Shown here one piece after another: positions 16,105 to 24,676 of a stretch of DNA of 64,000 bases. Position 1 is the stretch's first letter, and every line of letters begins with the position of its first letter. The notes below the pieces were generated by a model. The model searched no databases. It saw only the letters and a program-made list of their open reading frames with translations, and was not told where the DNA came from. The position numbers were made by a program, and so were the translations under genes. The stretch spans positions 496,001 through 560,000 of the forward strand of contig NZ_CP129137.1 in NCBI RefSeq assembly GCF_030406905.1, read 5' to 3'. Origin of the DNA: Streptomyces sp. HUAS CB01. GTDB lineage: Bacteria > Actinomycetota > Actinomycetes > Streptomycetales > Streptomycetaceae.

Positions 16105-17670
16105 TCAGCGGCCCAGCGCAGCCATCGCCGCGTTGTGCCCCGGGATGCCGCTCACGCCTCCGCCGCGCACGGCTCCCGCCCCGCACAGCAGGACGTTGGC
16201 GTGGGCGGTCTCCACGCCCCAGCGGCCGGTCGAGGCGTCGGCCCAGGGGAAGGCGAGATCGCGATGGAAGATGTGCCCGCCCGGCAGCCGCAGATCGTGC
16301 TCCAGGTCCAGCGGGGTCTTCGCCTCGATGCAGGGGCGGCCTGCCTCGTCGAGCGCCAGGCAGTCGGTGATCGGCTCGTCGAGATGGGCGTCGAGTTCGG
16401 CGAGGGTCGCCTTGAGCAGCGCGTCGCGGGTCGCGTCCGGAGCCTCGGTGAACAGCCGGGCCGGGGTGTGGAGCCCGAAGAGGGTCAGGGTCTGATAGCC
16501 CTGGGCGGCCAGTTCCGGGCCGAGGATGGACGGGTCGGTCAGCGAGTGGCAGTAGATCTCCGAGGGGGGCGCCTCGGGCAGGCGTCCCGCCGCGGCCTGG
16601 GCGTACGCCGCCGCCAGCTGACCGTAGCCCTCGGCGATGTGGAAGGTGCCGGAGAACGCCTGCCGCGGGTCGACGGAGCGGTCCCGCAGCCGGGGCAGCC
16701 GCCGCAGCAGCATGTTGACCTTGAGCTGGGCGCCCTCCGCCGGGGGCGGTGCGGGCTCGCCGAGGAGGGCGGACAGGGCCTGCGGCGACGCGTTGACCAG
16801 CACCTTGCGGGCGGCGACAGTGCCTTCGCCGTCCTCGGTGCGGAAGACGACCTCGGCGGCCGTCCCGTCGGTCTCGATCCGGATCGCCTCGTGGCCGGTG
16901 ACGATCTCGGCTCCGGCGCTCCGGGCGGCCCCGGCGAGCGCGTCGGTCAGCGCGCCCATGCCTCCGACGGGCACGTCCCAGTCGCCGGTGCCCCCGCCGA
17001 TGACGTGGTAGAGGAAGCAGCGGTTCTGGACCAGCGACGGGTCGTGGGCGTCCGCGAACGTGCCGATGAGGGCATCGGTCAGGACGACGCCGCGGACCAG
17101 GTCGTCGGCGAAGTTCTCCTCGATCGCGGCTCCGATGGGCTCGTCGAACAGCATCCGCCACGACGTCTCGTCACCGACGCGGTCCCGCAGTTCCTGCCGG
17201 GTCGGCAGCGGCTCCGTCAGTGTGGGGAAGACGCGCTCGGCGACCTGCCTGGTCCGCTCGTAGAACGCCTCCCACGCCGCGTACTCGCGGTCGGAGCCGG
17301 TGAGGGCAGCGAACGACTCGCGCGTACGGTCGCCGCCGACGAGCAGTCCGGTCGCCCGGCCGTCGCGCACGACCGGGGTGTACGAGGAGACGGTGCGCTT
17401 GCGGACGGAGAACGACAGCCCCAGGTCGCGCACGATGCTGCCGGGCAGCAGGGACACCAGGTACGAATAGCGGGACAGCCGGGCGTCCACCCCGGCGAAC
17501 GGGCGGGTGGAGACGGCCGCTCCCCCGGTGGTCCCGAGGCGCTCCAGGACCAGGACGGACCGTCCCGCCCGGGCCAGATAGGCGGCGGCGACGAGCCCGT
17601 TGTGGCCACCGCCGACGATGACGGCGTCGTACACGGACCGGCTGAACGTTTGGGAGGAAGCTGCTCGCAT
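16105..17670 (-). CDS. FAD-dependent oxidoreductase, phytoene-dehydrogenase (CrtI/CrtN) related
   Basis: A 521-residue flavoprotein. The N-terminal dinucleotide fold DAVIVGGGHNGLVAAAYLARAG starts at residue 14. GGGTGDWDVPVGGMGALTDALA lies in the middle, and the C-terminal FAD contact reads ANVLLCGAGAVRGGGVSGIPGHNA. This combination marks the CrtI-like NAD(P)/FAD oxidoreductase group that includes mammalian PYROXD2-like enzymes. No carotenoid genes are adjacent, so a desaturase role is not supported. The ATG at 17670 has AAGAGG upstream. No membrane segment or signal peptide is evident. Confidence 0.88.
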   Translation of the reverse strand: MRAASSQTFSRSVYDAVIVGGGHNGLVAAAYLARAGRSVLVLERLGTTGGAAVSTRPFAGVDARLSRYSYLVSLLPGSIVRDLGLSFSVRKRTVSSYTPVVRDGRATGLLVGGDRTRESFAALTGSDREYAAWEAFYERTRQVAERVFPTLTEPLPTRQELRDRVGDETSWRMLFDEPIGAAIEENFADDLVRGVVLTDALIGTFADAHDPSLVQNRCFLYHVIGGGTGDWDVPVGGMGALTDALAGAARSAGAEIVTGHEAIRIETDGTAAEVVFRTEDGEGTVAARKVLVNASPQALSALLGEPAPPPAEGAQLKVNMLLRRLPRLRDRSVDPRQAFSGTFHIAEGYGQLAAAYAQAAAGRLPEAPPSEIYCHSLTDPSILGPELAAQGYQTLTLFGLHTPARLFTEAPDATRDALLKATLAELDAHLDEPITDCLALDEAGRPCIEAKTPLDLEHDLRLPGGHIFHRDLAFPWADASTGRWGVETAHANVLLCGAGAVRGGGVSGIPGHNAAMAALGR

Positions 17671-18062
17671 GCCTCTTGGTAACACGCGATGATCGCGCGG
17701 ACCAGAGAGCGGCGTCACGTTTGCGGCCGCGGGACGGCGGAGGTGACGACGGTGGAAGGGCGGCGCTCCGGATGACGGCACCGCGGACGGCCGGGACGCG
17801 CGCGGATCGGCGGACGGGCCGGGCACGGGGCAGCCGGGCGTCCCGCGGCTCGGAAGGCGTCCGGAGCACGTAGGGCGGCCTGGGCCCGCGACGCGGGAGC
17901 CCGGAGCCGGAGCAGGCCGGCCACGGGCGGCAGTGGCACGCCCGCGAGGCGGAAGGGCAGCCCCGAGCCGGAGGGGCCCGTACGCGGAGGCCGGCGGGCG
18001 CCGAGCGGAAACAGCCCCGGACGCCGGGCCACACGCGAGGCTGCCCCGCGCGGACGGCGGCC
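17671..18062. other. GC-rich intergenic region without supported gene
   Basis: About 390 bases between two minus-strand genes. Reading frames here have the composition of shadow translation and no ribosome sites. A short AT-richer patch (TTGGTAACACGCGATGATC, 17675-17693) just upstream of the oxidoreductase could be its promoter. GGAGGCCGGC and GAGCCGGAG strings recur but do not form clear units. Confidence 0.4.
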
Positions 18063-19400
18063 TCAGACTCCGGAGGTGGCCTCCACCGCCCCGGACTCGA
18101 TCGCCGCGCGGAGGGCCTGGTGGTCCTCGACGGTCCGGTCCGCGTACGCCACGGCGAAGTCGGCCATGGCCCGGTCGAAGGTGTCGGACGCACCGAGGTA
18201 CGCGGCGATCGCGATGCGCTCGCCCGACCGGGCGTGGGCCCGGGCCAGGGCCCTGCCGCACAGTGCGGCGTAGTCGCGCAGCAGCGTCGGGGACATCGTC
18301 GCGACGTCCGCCGAGCCCTTCATGTCGCGCAGCTGGCGCCAGTAGAAGTGCCGCCCGCCCGGACCGCTGACCCAGCCCAGGAAGATGTCGCTGGCCGCCT
18401 GCAGCAGCCGCTGTCCGGCGACGACCCGCTGGCCCTGGTGGCGGTAGGCGGACTTCGGCAGATGGGGCTCCAGCACGGACCGCTGGGCCTCCTTGATCTG
18501 CAGGAAGAGCGGGTCCTCGGTGTCGCGGCCGGTCATCAGCGCGACGAAGCAGCGCGTCCCGACGCTGCCGACGCCGACGACCTTGCGGGCCGCCTCGACG
18601 AACCGGTACCGGTCCAGCAGGACCCTGCGGTCCTCGGGCAGGGTGCTGCGGTAGTCGCTGAGGATCTTCCGCACGGAAGCGGCGTCGAGTCCCGCCACGG
18701 CCTCGAGCAGCGGGGGATCCTGCACGATCCTGCGCCGCCCCCCGACGACCTCGGTGAGCTTGTCCAGGGCCTGCAGACTCGTCCGGCGCCGCGCCTTGGC
18801 CAGTTGTGCCTCGATCCGCGCCCGCTCCAGGTCGCGCACGAGGGGCACCAGGTCCTCCGCGGCGATCCGCTCGTACCAGACGTCGAGTTCGCCGAGCCCG
18901 GAGAGGCGGCGCAGGGACAGCCGGTACGACTCGGCCGCCGCCCGCGCGGCCCGCCGGGCACCGGCGTCGGGCTCGCCGTTGTCCCGTGCGGCGACCGCGA
19001 CGCTGGCGACGAGGCGTTTGACGTCCCACTCGAAAGGGCCGGGCAGGGTCTCGTCGAAGTCGTTGAGGTCGAACAGGAGGGTGCGTTCGGGAGAGGCGAA
19101 GACCCCGAAGTTGAGCAGGTGGGCGTCGCCGCAGAGCTGGACGCGCAGCCCGGTGTTCCGCTGGACGGCGAGGTCGGCAGCCATGACGGCCGGAGCGCCT
19201 CGCAGATAGGTGAACGGCGAGACGGCCATCCGCCCGTACCGCACGGGCACCAGGTCCGGCTCACGGGTCCTCGCCTGTGCCTCCAGCACCGCGAGCGGAT
19301 CCGGCCGGTCGGCGGCCGGGATCCAGCGCCCGTGGGAGGACCTCGGCACCTCCTTGCGCACGGCGCGGCCGCGTGCCCTCTCCTCGGCCAGGTCCGTCAT
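18063..19400 (-). CDS. DUF2252 family protein
   Basis: A 445-residue protein of the DUF2252 family, distantly kinase-like and without a firm biochemical role. Diagnostic stretches are RYGRMAVSPFTYLRGAP, LCGDAHLLNFGVFASPER and LLFDLNDFDETLPGPFEWD near the N-terminus, KVVGVGSVGTRCF in the middle and QGQRVVAGQRLLQAASDIFL later. The GDAHLLNFG and DLNDFDE strings resemble the catalytic and metal-binding loops of aminoglycoside-phosphotransferase folds. I use the ATG at 19400; a GTG two codons upstream is equally possible because neither has a clear ribosome site. Upstream lies a short degenerate repeat. Confidence 0.9.
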   Translation of the reverse strand: MTDLAEERARGRAVRKEVPRSSHGRWIPAADRPDPLAVLEAQARTREPDLVPVRYGRMAVSPFTYLRGAPAVMAADLAVQRNTGLRVQLCGDAHLLNFGVFASPERTLLFDLNDFDETLPGPFEWDVKRLVASVAVAARDNGEPDAGARRAARAAAESYRLSLRRLSGLGELDVWYERIAAEDLVPLVRDLERARIEAQLAKARRRTSLQALDKLTEVVGGRRRIVQDPPLLEAVAGLDAASVRKILSDYRSTLPEDRRVLLDRYRFVEAARKVVGVGSVGTRCFVALMTGRDTEDPLFLQIKEAQRSVLEPHLPKSAYRHQGQRVVAGQRLLQAASDIFLGWVSGPGGRHFYWRQLRDMKGSADVATMSPTLLRDYAALCGRALARAHARSGERIAIAAYLGASDTFDRAMADFAVAYADRTVEDHQALRAAIESGAVEATSGV

Positions 19401-19489
19401 GGTCACAGTGTGCGGTCGCGGCGGGGACGACGCGACGCGGGGACCCGCGCGCGGGGGATCGTACGGGCCCGCGCGCGGCGGTTCCCGGG

Positions 19490-19570
19490 ACCCCGCGCGC
19501 CCCAGCTCGTACCGGGGCTCGCGCGCCGCAGCTCGTACCGGGACCGCCTCCGGGTCGTACCGGGCCCGCG
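19490..19570. repeat. Degenerate 23-26-bp tandem repeat
   Basis: CAGCTCGTACCGGG occurs at 19503-19516 and 19529-19542, with a shortened GGGTCGTACCGGG at 19552-19564. The spacers are GC-rich (CGCGCGCC). A related GGGATCGTACGGGCCCGCGCGC lies just before. It sits between the DUF2252 start and the kinase stop. Confidence 0.5.
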
Positions 19571-19580
19571 GGGCCGCCCG

Positions 19581-21815
19581 TCAGCCCGCCCCGCCCTGGC
19601 GGCGCAGCGCCGCCACGCGGCGGTACAGTTCGACCGCCTCGCCGCCGCGGCCGAGTTGCTCCAGGCAGTGGGCCTGGTCGTTGCGGCTGGCCAGGGCGTC
19701 GGGGTGGTCCGGCCCGAGGACGCGTTCGCGGGACTCGGCCACCTGCTGGTAGACGGCGAGCGCGTCGCTCCAGCGGCCCAGCCAGCCCAGTCCGACCGCG
19801 ACCTCCCGGCGGCTGACGAGGGTGTCCGGGTGGTCGGGCCCCAGGACCTGCTCGCGGATCGCGCAGACGTCACGTGCCTCGGCCAGCGCCTCCTCCCAGC
19901 GGCCGAGCCGGCCCAGGTTGACGCCGAGCCCGTGGCGGGCCCGCAGGGTCTCCGGGTCGGCGGCGCCGTGCACCCGCGTGCGGTCCGCCACCAGCGCGCG
20001 GTACTGCTCCAGTGCCTCGGCGCTCCGTCCGAGGCGGCCGAGGCTGATCCCCGTCTCGTAGCGTGCGGCGAGGGTGTCCGGGTGGTCCGGGCCGAGCGCC
20101 TGCGCCCGGGCCGTCGCGACGTCCCGGTAGGTCTGCAGGGCCTCGGTCCAGCGGCCCAGCTGCCCGAGGGCGTACGCCACCTCGTACCGGGTCACGAGCG
20201 TGTCCGGATGCGCGGCGCCCAGCACCCTGGTGCGGGCCTCGGCGACCTCTGCCGCCATGCGGTACGAGTCCTCGAGCCGGCCGAGGCGGCTCAGGTTGAA
20301 GGCGAGGTTGTGACGGCACCGCAGGGTGTCGGGGTGGTCCGGGCCGACGGTGCGTTCCCTGGAGGCGAGCACCGACGTGTACACCTGGTGGGCCTCGAAG
20401 TGCCGGCCGAGCCGGCCGAGGACGTACGCCATCTCCTGGCGGGCGGCCAGGGTCTCCGGGTGGTCGGGGCCCAGGGCGCGTTCACGGCCCTCGGCGACGC
20501 GGCCGAACTCCCGCAGCGCGTCGGCGGCCCGGCCGGTCCTGCTGAGCGTGAAGCCGACCTCGTACCGGCTGGCGAGGGTGTCCGGGTGGTCGGGGCCGAG
20601 GGCGTGCTCGCGTTCGGTGGCGACCGCGCGGTGCACCTCGCCCGCCTCCTCCCAGCGGCCGAGCCGGCCGAGGCTGAGGCCGGCGTTGTGCTTGCCGGTG
20701 AGGACGGCCAGCAGTTCGGGCGACGGGGTGGGCCGCTCGGGCCGGGGTAGTCGGACGGGCGCGGGGCCGCGCAGATCCACCCCCGTGGTCCACTCGCCGG
20801 TCAGGCCCGCCGTGAAGTCGGGCGGAGGCGTCCGCAGCGCGGCGACGGTGACCGCCTTGTGGCCGGTCGTCATGCCGCGGGTCCAGGACGGCAGTCCCGG
20901 TTCCCCTCCGACGTGCGCATGCGGATGCGGGGGCGACGCCGCGGTGCCGGCGGCGGGCGTGGCGGTCGCACGCCCGGCGCCGATCCTGCGACGCAGGTCC
21001 TTGGCGTCTACGGGCCGCTCCTCGGGCGTCTTGGCGAGCAGGTCGAGGACGATCTCCTCGATGAAGTCGGGGAGTTCCGGCCGGTGACTGCGCAGCGGCC
21101 GGGGCGAGGTGTCCCGGTGGCCGACGAGGATCGACCAGGCGTCGCCGAGGTCGAAGGGCGGCACGCCGGTGGCGATCTCGTACAGCACGCACCCCAGGGA
21201 GTACAGATCGCTGCGGTGGTCGACGTGGCCTCCGCCGATCTGCTCGGGCGACATGTAGTGGGGGGTGCCCATGGCGATGCCCGTCCCGGTCAGCCGGGAC
21301 GTGAATCCGATGTCGTGGCCGAGCCGTGCGATGCCGAAGTCGCAGATCTTCACCGTGCCGTCGGTGAGCCGCATGATGTTGGCGGGCTTCAGGTCCCGGT
21401 GGACGATGCTCTGTTCATGGGTGTAGGCGAGGGCGTCGGCGACCTGGTCCGCGATGTCGACGACGTCGTGCACGGGCAGCGGATGCTGCTTGTTGTCCTC
21501 CATCAGCTGACTGAGGTTGCGGCCCTCGAGCAGCTCCATCACCAGGTAGAGCACGCCTTCGTGCTCGCCGAAGTCATGGACGACCGTCACCCCGCGGTGC
21601 TGCAGGGCGGCGGCCACCCTGGCCTCCCTGCGGAAGCGCTCGCGCAGGACGGGTACGAACGTCTGGTCGTGCTGCGGCCCGAGCGGTTTGAGGCACTTGA
21701 CCGCGACCCGCCTGCCCAGCGACTCGTCGCGGGCCTGCCACACCTCGCCCATGCCGCCCCGACCGATCAGTTCAAGCAGCCGGTACCGGCCCTGGATCAG
21801 CCTGGTGTCCGCCAT
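19581..21815 (-). CDS. Serine/threonine protein kinase with C-terminal tetratricopeptide repeats
   Basis: A 744-residue Hanks-type kinase. The kinase domain occupies about residues 10-270: glycine loop GRGGMGEV (18-25), Lys40, HRDLKPAN (catalytic Asp141), DFG at 159-161, and GTPHYMSPEQIGG. A proline/alanine-rich linker follows. Residues about 360-740 then hold some nine TPR-like units of 42 residues with the kinesin-light-chain pattern LGPDHPDTLxxR and LGRxxEA. There is no transmembrane or PASTA segment, so the protein is cytoplasmic and probably uses the TPR array to dock substrates. The start MADTRLIQGRYR at 21815 is the natural kinase N-terminus. Substrates are unknown. Confidence 0.93.
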   Translation of the reverse strand: MADTRLIQGRYRLLELIGRGGMGEVWQARDESLGRRVAVKCLKPLGPQHDQTFVPVLRERFRREARVAAALQHRGVTVVHDFGEHEGVLYLVMELLEGRNLSQLMEDNKQHPLPVHDVVDIADQVADALAYTHEQSIVHRDLKPANIMRLTDGTVKICDFGIARLGHDIGFTSRLTGTGIAMGTPHYMSPEQIGGGHVDHRSDLYSLGCVLYEIATGVPPFDLGDAWSILVGHRDTSPRPLRSHRPELPDFIEEIVLDLLAKTPEERPVDAKDLRRRIGAGRATATPAAGTAASPPHPHAHVGGEPGLPSWTRGMTTGHKAVTVAALRTPPPDFTAGLTGEWTTGVDLRGPAPVRLPRPERPTPSPELLAVLTGKHNAGLSLGRLGRWEEAGEVHRAVATEREHALGPDHPDTLASRYEVGFTLSRTGRAADALREFGRVAEGRERALGPDHPETLAARQEMAYVLGRLGRHFEAHQVYTSVLASRERTVGPDHPDTLRCRHNLAFNLSRLGRLEDSYRMAAEVAEARTRVLGAAHPDTLVTRYEVAYALGQLGRWTEALQTYRDVATARAQALGPDHPDTLAARYETGISLGRLGRSAEALEQYRALVADRTRVHGAADPETLRARHGLGVNLGRLGRWEEALAEARDVCAIREQVLGPDHPDTLVSRREVAVGLGWLGRWSDALAVYQQVAESRERVLGPDHPDALASRNDQAHCLEQLGRGGEAVELYRRVAALRRQGGAG
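19660..20700 (-). repeat. 126-bp coding tandem repeats (TPR array of the kinase)
   Basis: Eight copies of the block encoding LGPDHPDTL or close variants recur every 126 bases, visible on the plus strand as GTGTCCGGGTGGTCGGGCCC-type strings. Copy identity at DNA level is high enough for unequal recombination, so repeat number may differ between strains. Confidence 0.8.
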
Positions 21816-21841
21816 CGCGTGCCGTCGCCCCCGTCGCTTCG

Positions 21842-22702
21842 CTACGCCCTCCCCGGCCCGTCCAGTATGGCCGCCTGTCTGCGCAGTTTGTACGGTGCGG
21901 GCCTGCTCCCGGGCCCGAGTCGCGCCATTGCCTTCAAGATGTGACCTGGCGGAAGCTGCCAGCGCAGCCGCGAGGGGACGCAGCGCAGGGCGGTTCCGGC
22001 GGCGGCGAGCCGTCTGGTGACGCGCTCCGGCGGGGGCGCGGGCCGGCCGTAGAGCTCGTGGGCGTACGGGGGCAGCGAGTCGTACGCGAGCGCGGCGACG
22101 CGCCGCCAGACCAGTTCGCGTGCCGGGACGAGCAGGGTGTGAACGGGGGGACGCCGCAGGAAGTCGTCGACGACGCGGGCGTCCGCACCGGCTTCCAACG
22201 CGGGCCGTACGGCGGCGAAGTAGCCGGCGAGGGCGGCCCTCGTGGCGGGGACGCCGGCCGGGTCGAGCCCGACGAGCCGGGCGCTGGTCCGGTGCTCGTC
22301 GACGTACCGGTCCGCCTGGCCGTCGGTGAGGGGGAAGCCGGAACGGCGCAGGACGTCCAGGTACGAGTCCACTTCGGCGCAGTGCACCCAGAGCAGGAGG
22401 TCCGGGTCGTCCACTCCGAGGAGGCGGTGGATCCTGCGGACGCGCGCACCGGCCCGTTCGGCGGCCTCGGTGGTGCCGTAGGAGATGGTGCCGACGAAGT
22501 TCGCCGTGCGCAGCAGCCTGCCCCAGGCGTCCTTGCGGAAATCACTGTTGATCATGACTCCGCGTACGGCGCGGGGGTGCAGGGCCTGCAGGTAGAGCGC
22601 CCGGACCCCGGCGATCCACATCATGGGGTCGCCGTGCATCTGCCAGGTGACCGACGCGGGACCGAACAGGCCCGGGTCCCGGTCGTCGGCGTTGTCGGTC
22701 AT
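21842..22702 (-). CDS. Oxygenase MpaB family protein (DUF2236)
   Basis: A 286-residue member of the DUF2236 family, which includes the latex-clearing oxygenase Lcp and fungal MpaB, both haem-dependent. The family pattern is visible: GDPMMWIAGVRALYLQALHPRAVRGV with a likely haem-contact His, the RLLRTANFVGTISYGTTEAAE block, VHCAEVDSYLDVLRRSGF and a proline-rich C-terminus. The ATG at 22702 (MTDNADDRDP) is chosen because upstream codons are not family-like. It is cytoplasmic with no leader. The substrate is unknown. Confidence 0.85.
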   Translation of the reverse strand: MTDNADDRDPGLFGPASVTWQMHGDPMMWIAGVRALYLQALHPRAVRGVMINSDFRKDAWGRLLRTANFVGTISYGTTEAAERAGARVRRIHRLLGVDDPDLLLWVHCAEVDSYLDVLRRSGFPLTDGQADRYVDEHRTSARLVGLDPAGVPATRAALAGYFAAVRPALEAGADARVVDDFLRRPPVHTLLVPARELVWRRVAALAYDSLPPYAHELYGRPAPPPERVTRRLAAAGTALRCVPSRLRWQLPPGHILKAMARLGPGSRPAPYKLRRQAAILDGPGRA

Positions 22703-22783
22703 ACGTCGACTGTGCCCCGTCGCCCCGGCCGGCACGCACGTGTCCGCCTGACCGGGAGGCTGCCTGCGCCGGGGAGCGGGGGC

Positions 22784-22812
22784 GCCCGGCCCTCCGAACC
22801 GGAGGGCCGGGC
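22784..22812 (-). terminator. Strong hairpin downstream of CBS/BON genes
   Basis: GCCCGGCCCTCCG, loop AAC, CGGAGGGCCGGGC form a perfect 13-bp stem. It lies 48 bases beyond the stop of the BON gene on the minus strand and before the MpaB-family gene, so it most likely ends the CBS-BON transcript. No T tract follows. Confidence 0.7.
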
Positions 22813-22859
22813 ACGGGATCCGGGGCCGGCAGACGCGGCCGTTCGTCCAGGGCGGCGTC

Positions 22860-23090
22860 TCAGGACGCCGCGTCCTCGGCCCGCGGGGGTCCGGTCAGCG
22901 TGCAGGTCACTCCGACCACTCCCTCCACCGCCTGCGTGAGACGGGCCGCCACGGGGACGAGTCCCCCGTCGCGGACCTCCGCCGAACTCGACGAATCCGT
23001 CGGTGACAACGACCGTGACGCCCCGACGGGACACCGGGGGACGACGGTCTCGGTCGTCACGTCCTCCACGGTGTCGGTGCTCTGCGCCAT
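22860..23090 (-). CDS. Small BON-domain protein with an internal out-of-frame segment
   Basis: The open frame encodes 76 residues from the ATG at 23090, which overlaps the stop of the CBS gene (TGATG), so it is coupled to it. The C-terminal half AEVRDGGLVPVAARLTQAVE and GVVGVTCTLTGP is the second half of a BON domain. The first half of the domain is present in the neighbouring frame (GVTVVVTDGFVEFGG, about 22990-23034), while the frame in use gives a serine-rich replacement there. Two compensating indels, one near 23035 and one in the GGCGGAGGTCCGC run near 22975, would explain this. The gene is either damaged or encodes an altered fold. Confidence 0.55.
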   Translation of the reverse strand: MAQSTDTVEDVTTETVVPRCPVGASRSLSPTDSSSSAEVRDGGLVPVAARLTQAVEGVVGVTCTLTGPPRAEDAAS

Positions 23091-23839
23091 CACGGCTCCT
23101 CCGGCGTCATGCGCCATCCGCTCCACGCGTCACCCCGTCCCCGGGAGTGAGGCCGCTCCTCCGGGGCACGCGCCGGGGGCCGGGAGCCGTCGGAGGGTGC
23201 GGCGAGGTGCTGGCTCACCGACACCACCCCGTCCATCTGCTCCGTCAGCTTGACCAGGACCGGGATCTGGCCGGCCGTCTCCACACGTCCTTCCAGGGTG
23301 ACCCTTCCGTCGACGACATGGACGTCGATCGCTTCGGGGTCGAGGCCCATGGCGCCCGTCAGCACTTCCTCGATCACCAGGAGACGGATCTCGGGGTCCG
23401 GCCGGAGGAACACCTGCAGCAGGTCGCGCCGGGTGACGATGCCGACCAGGCGGTCCTCCTCGTCGACGACGGGCATCCGCTCGACGCCGCGCCGCAGCAT
23501 GGTGCGGGCGGCCTCGGCGATGGTGTCCTCGGCGTGAACCGTCACCGCGGGCGCGGACATCAGCCGCCCGGCGGTGAGCCCGTCGCGGTCGTCGTCGGGG
23601 AAGCCGCCGTCGCCGCTCCACGCTCCGAGCACGGCGGCACGGGCACCGCCGGCGGAAGCCTGGCGCACCAGAAGATCGGTCTCGGAGACGACGCCGACCA
23701 CCCGGTCGTCGTCGTCGAGCACCGGCAGGCCGCTGATGTCGTGCTCGGCGAGCCGCTTGACGACCTCCTTGAACGGGGTCGACGGCACGGCCGAGACGAC
23801 CTCCCCGACCATCAGGGTTCCGACCTTGCTGTGTTTCAT
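23090..23839 (-). CDS. CBS-domain protein with C-terminal BON domain
   Basis: A 249-residue protein with two CBS domains and a BON domain. CBS1 (about 5-70) includes VGTLMVGEVVSAVPSTPF and ISGLPVLDDDDRVVGVVSE. CBS2 (about 95-150) includes MLRRGVERMPVVDEEDRLVG. The BON domain (about 165-225) includes DVHVVDGRVTLEGRVETA and DGVVSVSQHL. CBS pairs bind adenylates and similar ligands. Relatives such as Rv2626c belong to the hypoxic DosR regulon. The ATG at 23839 has AGGAG at proper distance; a GTG three codons upstream lies on that site. It heads a short operon with the small BON gene. A GGGCCC-N3-GGTCCC palindrome lies 150 bases upstream. Confidence 0.9.
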   Translation of the reverse strand: MKHSKVGTLMVGEVVSAVPSTPFKEVVKRLAEHDISGLPVLDDDDRVVGVVSETDLLVRQASAGGARAAVLGAWSGDGGFPDDDRDGLTAGRLMSAPAVTVHAEDTIAEAARTMLRRGVERMPVVDEEDRLVGIVTRRDLLQVFLRPDPEIRLLVIEEVLTGAMGLDPEAIDVHVVDGRVTLEGRVETAGQIPVLVKLTEQMDGVVSVSQHLAAPSDGSRPPARAPEERPHSRGRGDAWSGWRMTPEEP

Positions 23840-23988
23840 GTTCGCCACTCCTGCCGAGCCGGCGCCCCCAGGGCCCGGACGATCGGGCGGACCACGACCC
23901 GGGTGTCCGCAGCGCCGTCCGCGCGTACGACACGGCCATTCAATCGCTGGGGACCAGCGCCCACAGGGGCCGAACAGGCCGCCCGCCG

Positions 23989-24003
23989 GGGCCCAATGGT
24001 CCC
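23989..24003. promoter_or_regulatory. Palindrome GGGCCC-AAT-GGTCCC, candidate DevR/OsdR box
   Basis: A near-perfect palindrome with GGGCCC and GGTCCC arms around AAT, extended by a further G/C pair. It sits in the divergent region between the CBS gene and the SHOCT/universal-stress-protein genes. On the minus strand it reads GGGACCATTGGGCCC, close to the GGGAC-N-GNCCC shape of mycobacterial DosR boxes. A weaker GGGACCAGCGCCCA lies at 23950. Two similar 15-mers recur at 28070 and 63545. Confidence 0.45.
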
Positions 24004-24168
24004 CACGGTCCGCCCCCGGTCAGGGCCCCGCTCCCCCGGCGGGTCGGTCGACCCGTCCGCCGGGGACGGCCGGCAGCCGGGCGGGACCGTTCGGCCCCCG
24101 CCTCCGCCCGCGCACGCGTCGGATCGTGGAGGAACGAGGGCAATCCACGACATCGCGAGGAGGAGCCG

Positions 24169-24467
24169 GTCGCGCACGGGTACGGCCACGGCCCGGAAGG
24201 CTGGTTCGCCGCACTCATGGCCGTCGGCACCGCGGTCTTCCGGATCCTGCTGCTGCTCGGGGTCCTCCTCCTGGCACGCCGGACCCCGACCGGAGCCGTC
24301 GGCACACCGCCCGGCGGAGCCGAGCGGCCCCGGCCCGGGAGGGTTCGCCCACGAGGGCCGAGGAGATCCTCGCGGAGAGATTCGCCCACGGCGACATCGA
24401 CGACGAGGAGTACCGGCGGCGCGCCGTAACCCTGCGACACCTCGGCGGGCCCGCACGGCGGGGCTGA
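24169..24467 (+). pseudogene. SHOCT-domain small membrane protein, frameshifted and lacking a normal start
   Basis: A strong AGGAGGAG site at 24159-24166 precedes VAHGYGHGPEGWFAALMAVG, but the codon at the expected start is GTC. A membrane helix follows (FRILLLLGVLLLARR). The reading frame then drifts into arginine-rich translation, while the neighbouring frame continues the expected C-terminus: TRAEEILAERFAHGDIDDEEYRRR, a SHOCT domain, ending at TGA 24467. The frame change falls between about 24300 and 24345, in a CCCCGGCCCGGG run. An ATG at 24217 could give a short truncated product. It is best read as a recently decayed gene. Confidence 0.65.
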
Positions 24468-24676
24468 CGCGGCACAGCGGCCCCGGGGCCGGGGCCGGGG
24501 ATAGCGCCTTACCGCGTCGTTCGGCCACGGCGACGGTGGGTGTCCTCCGGTCGCTCGGCCACGGAGGGGGCCCTTCGGCCCCGACGTTCGGGCTCGTCGG
24601 CCCTGCCCGTCCGGCGGCCGTCCCGCTCATGCTGGGGACGTTGCCGCCGGGCCGACCCGGAAGGAGGCGCACGGAC

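Noticed and set aside
16105..19029. A 974-codon minus-strand fusion of DUF2252 and oxidoreductase
   Set aside because: The upstream part is out of frame with the true DUF2252 protein. The oxidoreductase family N-terminus and ribosome site are at 17670.
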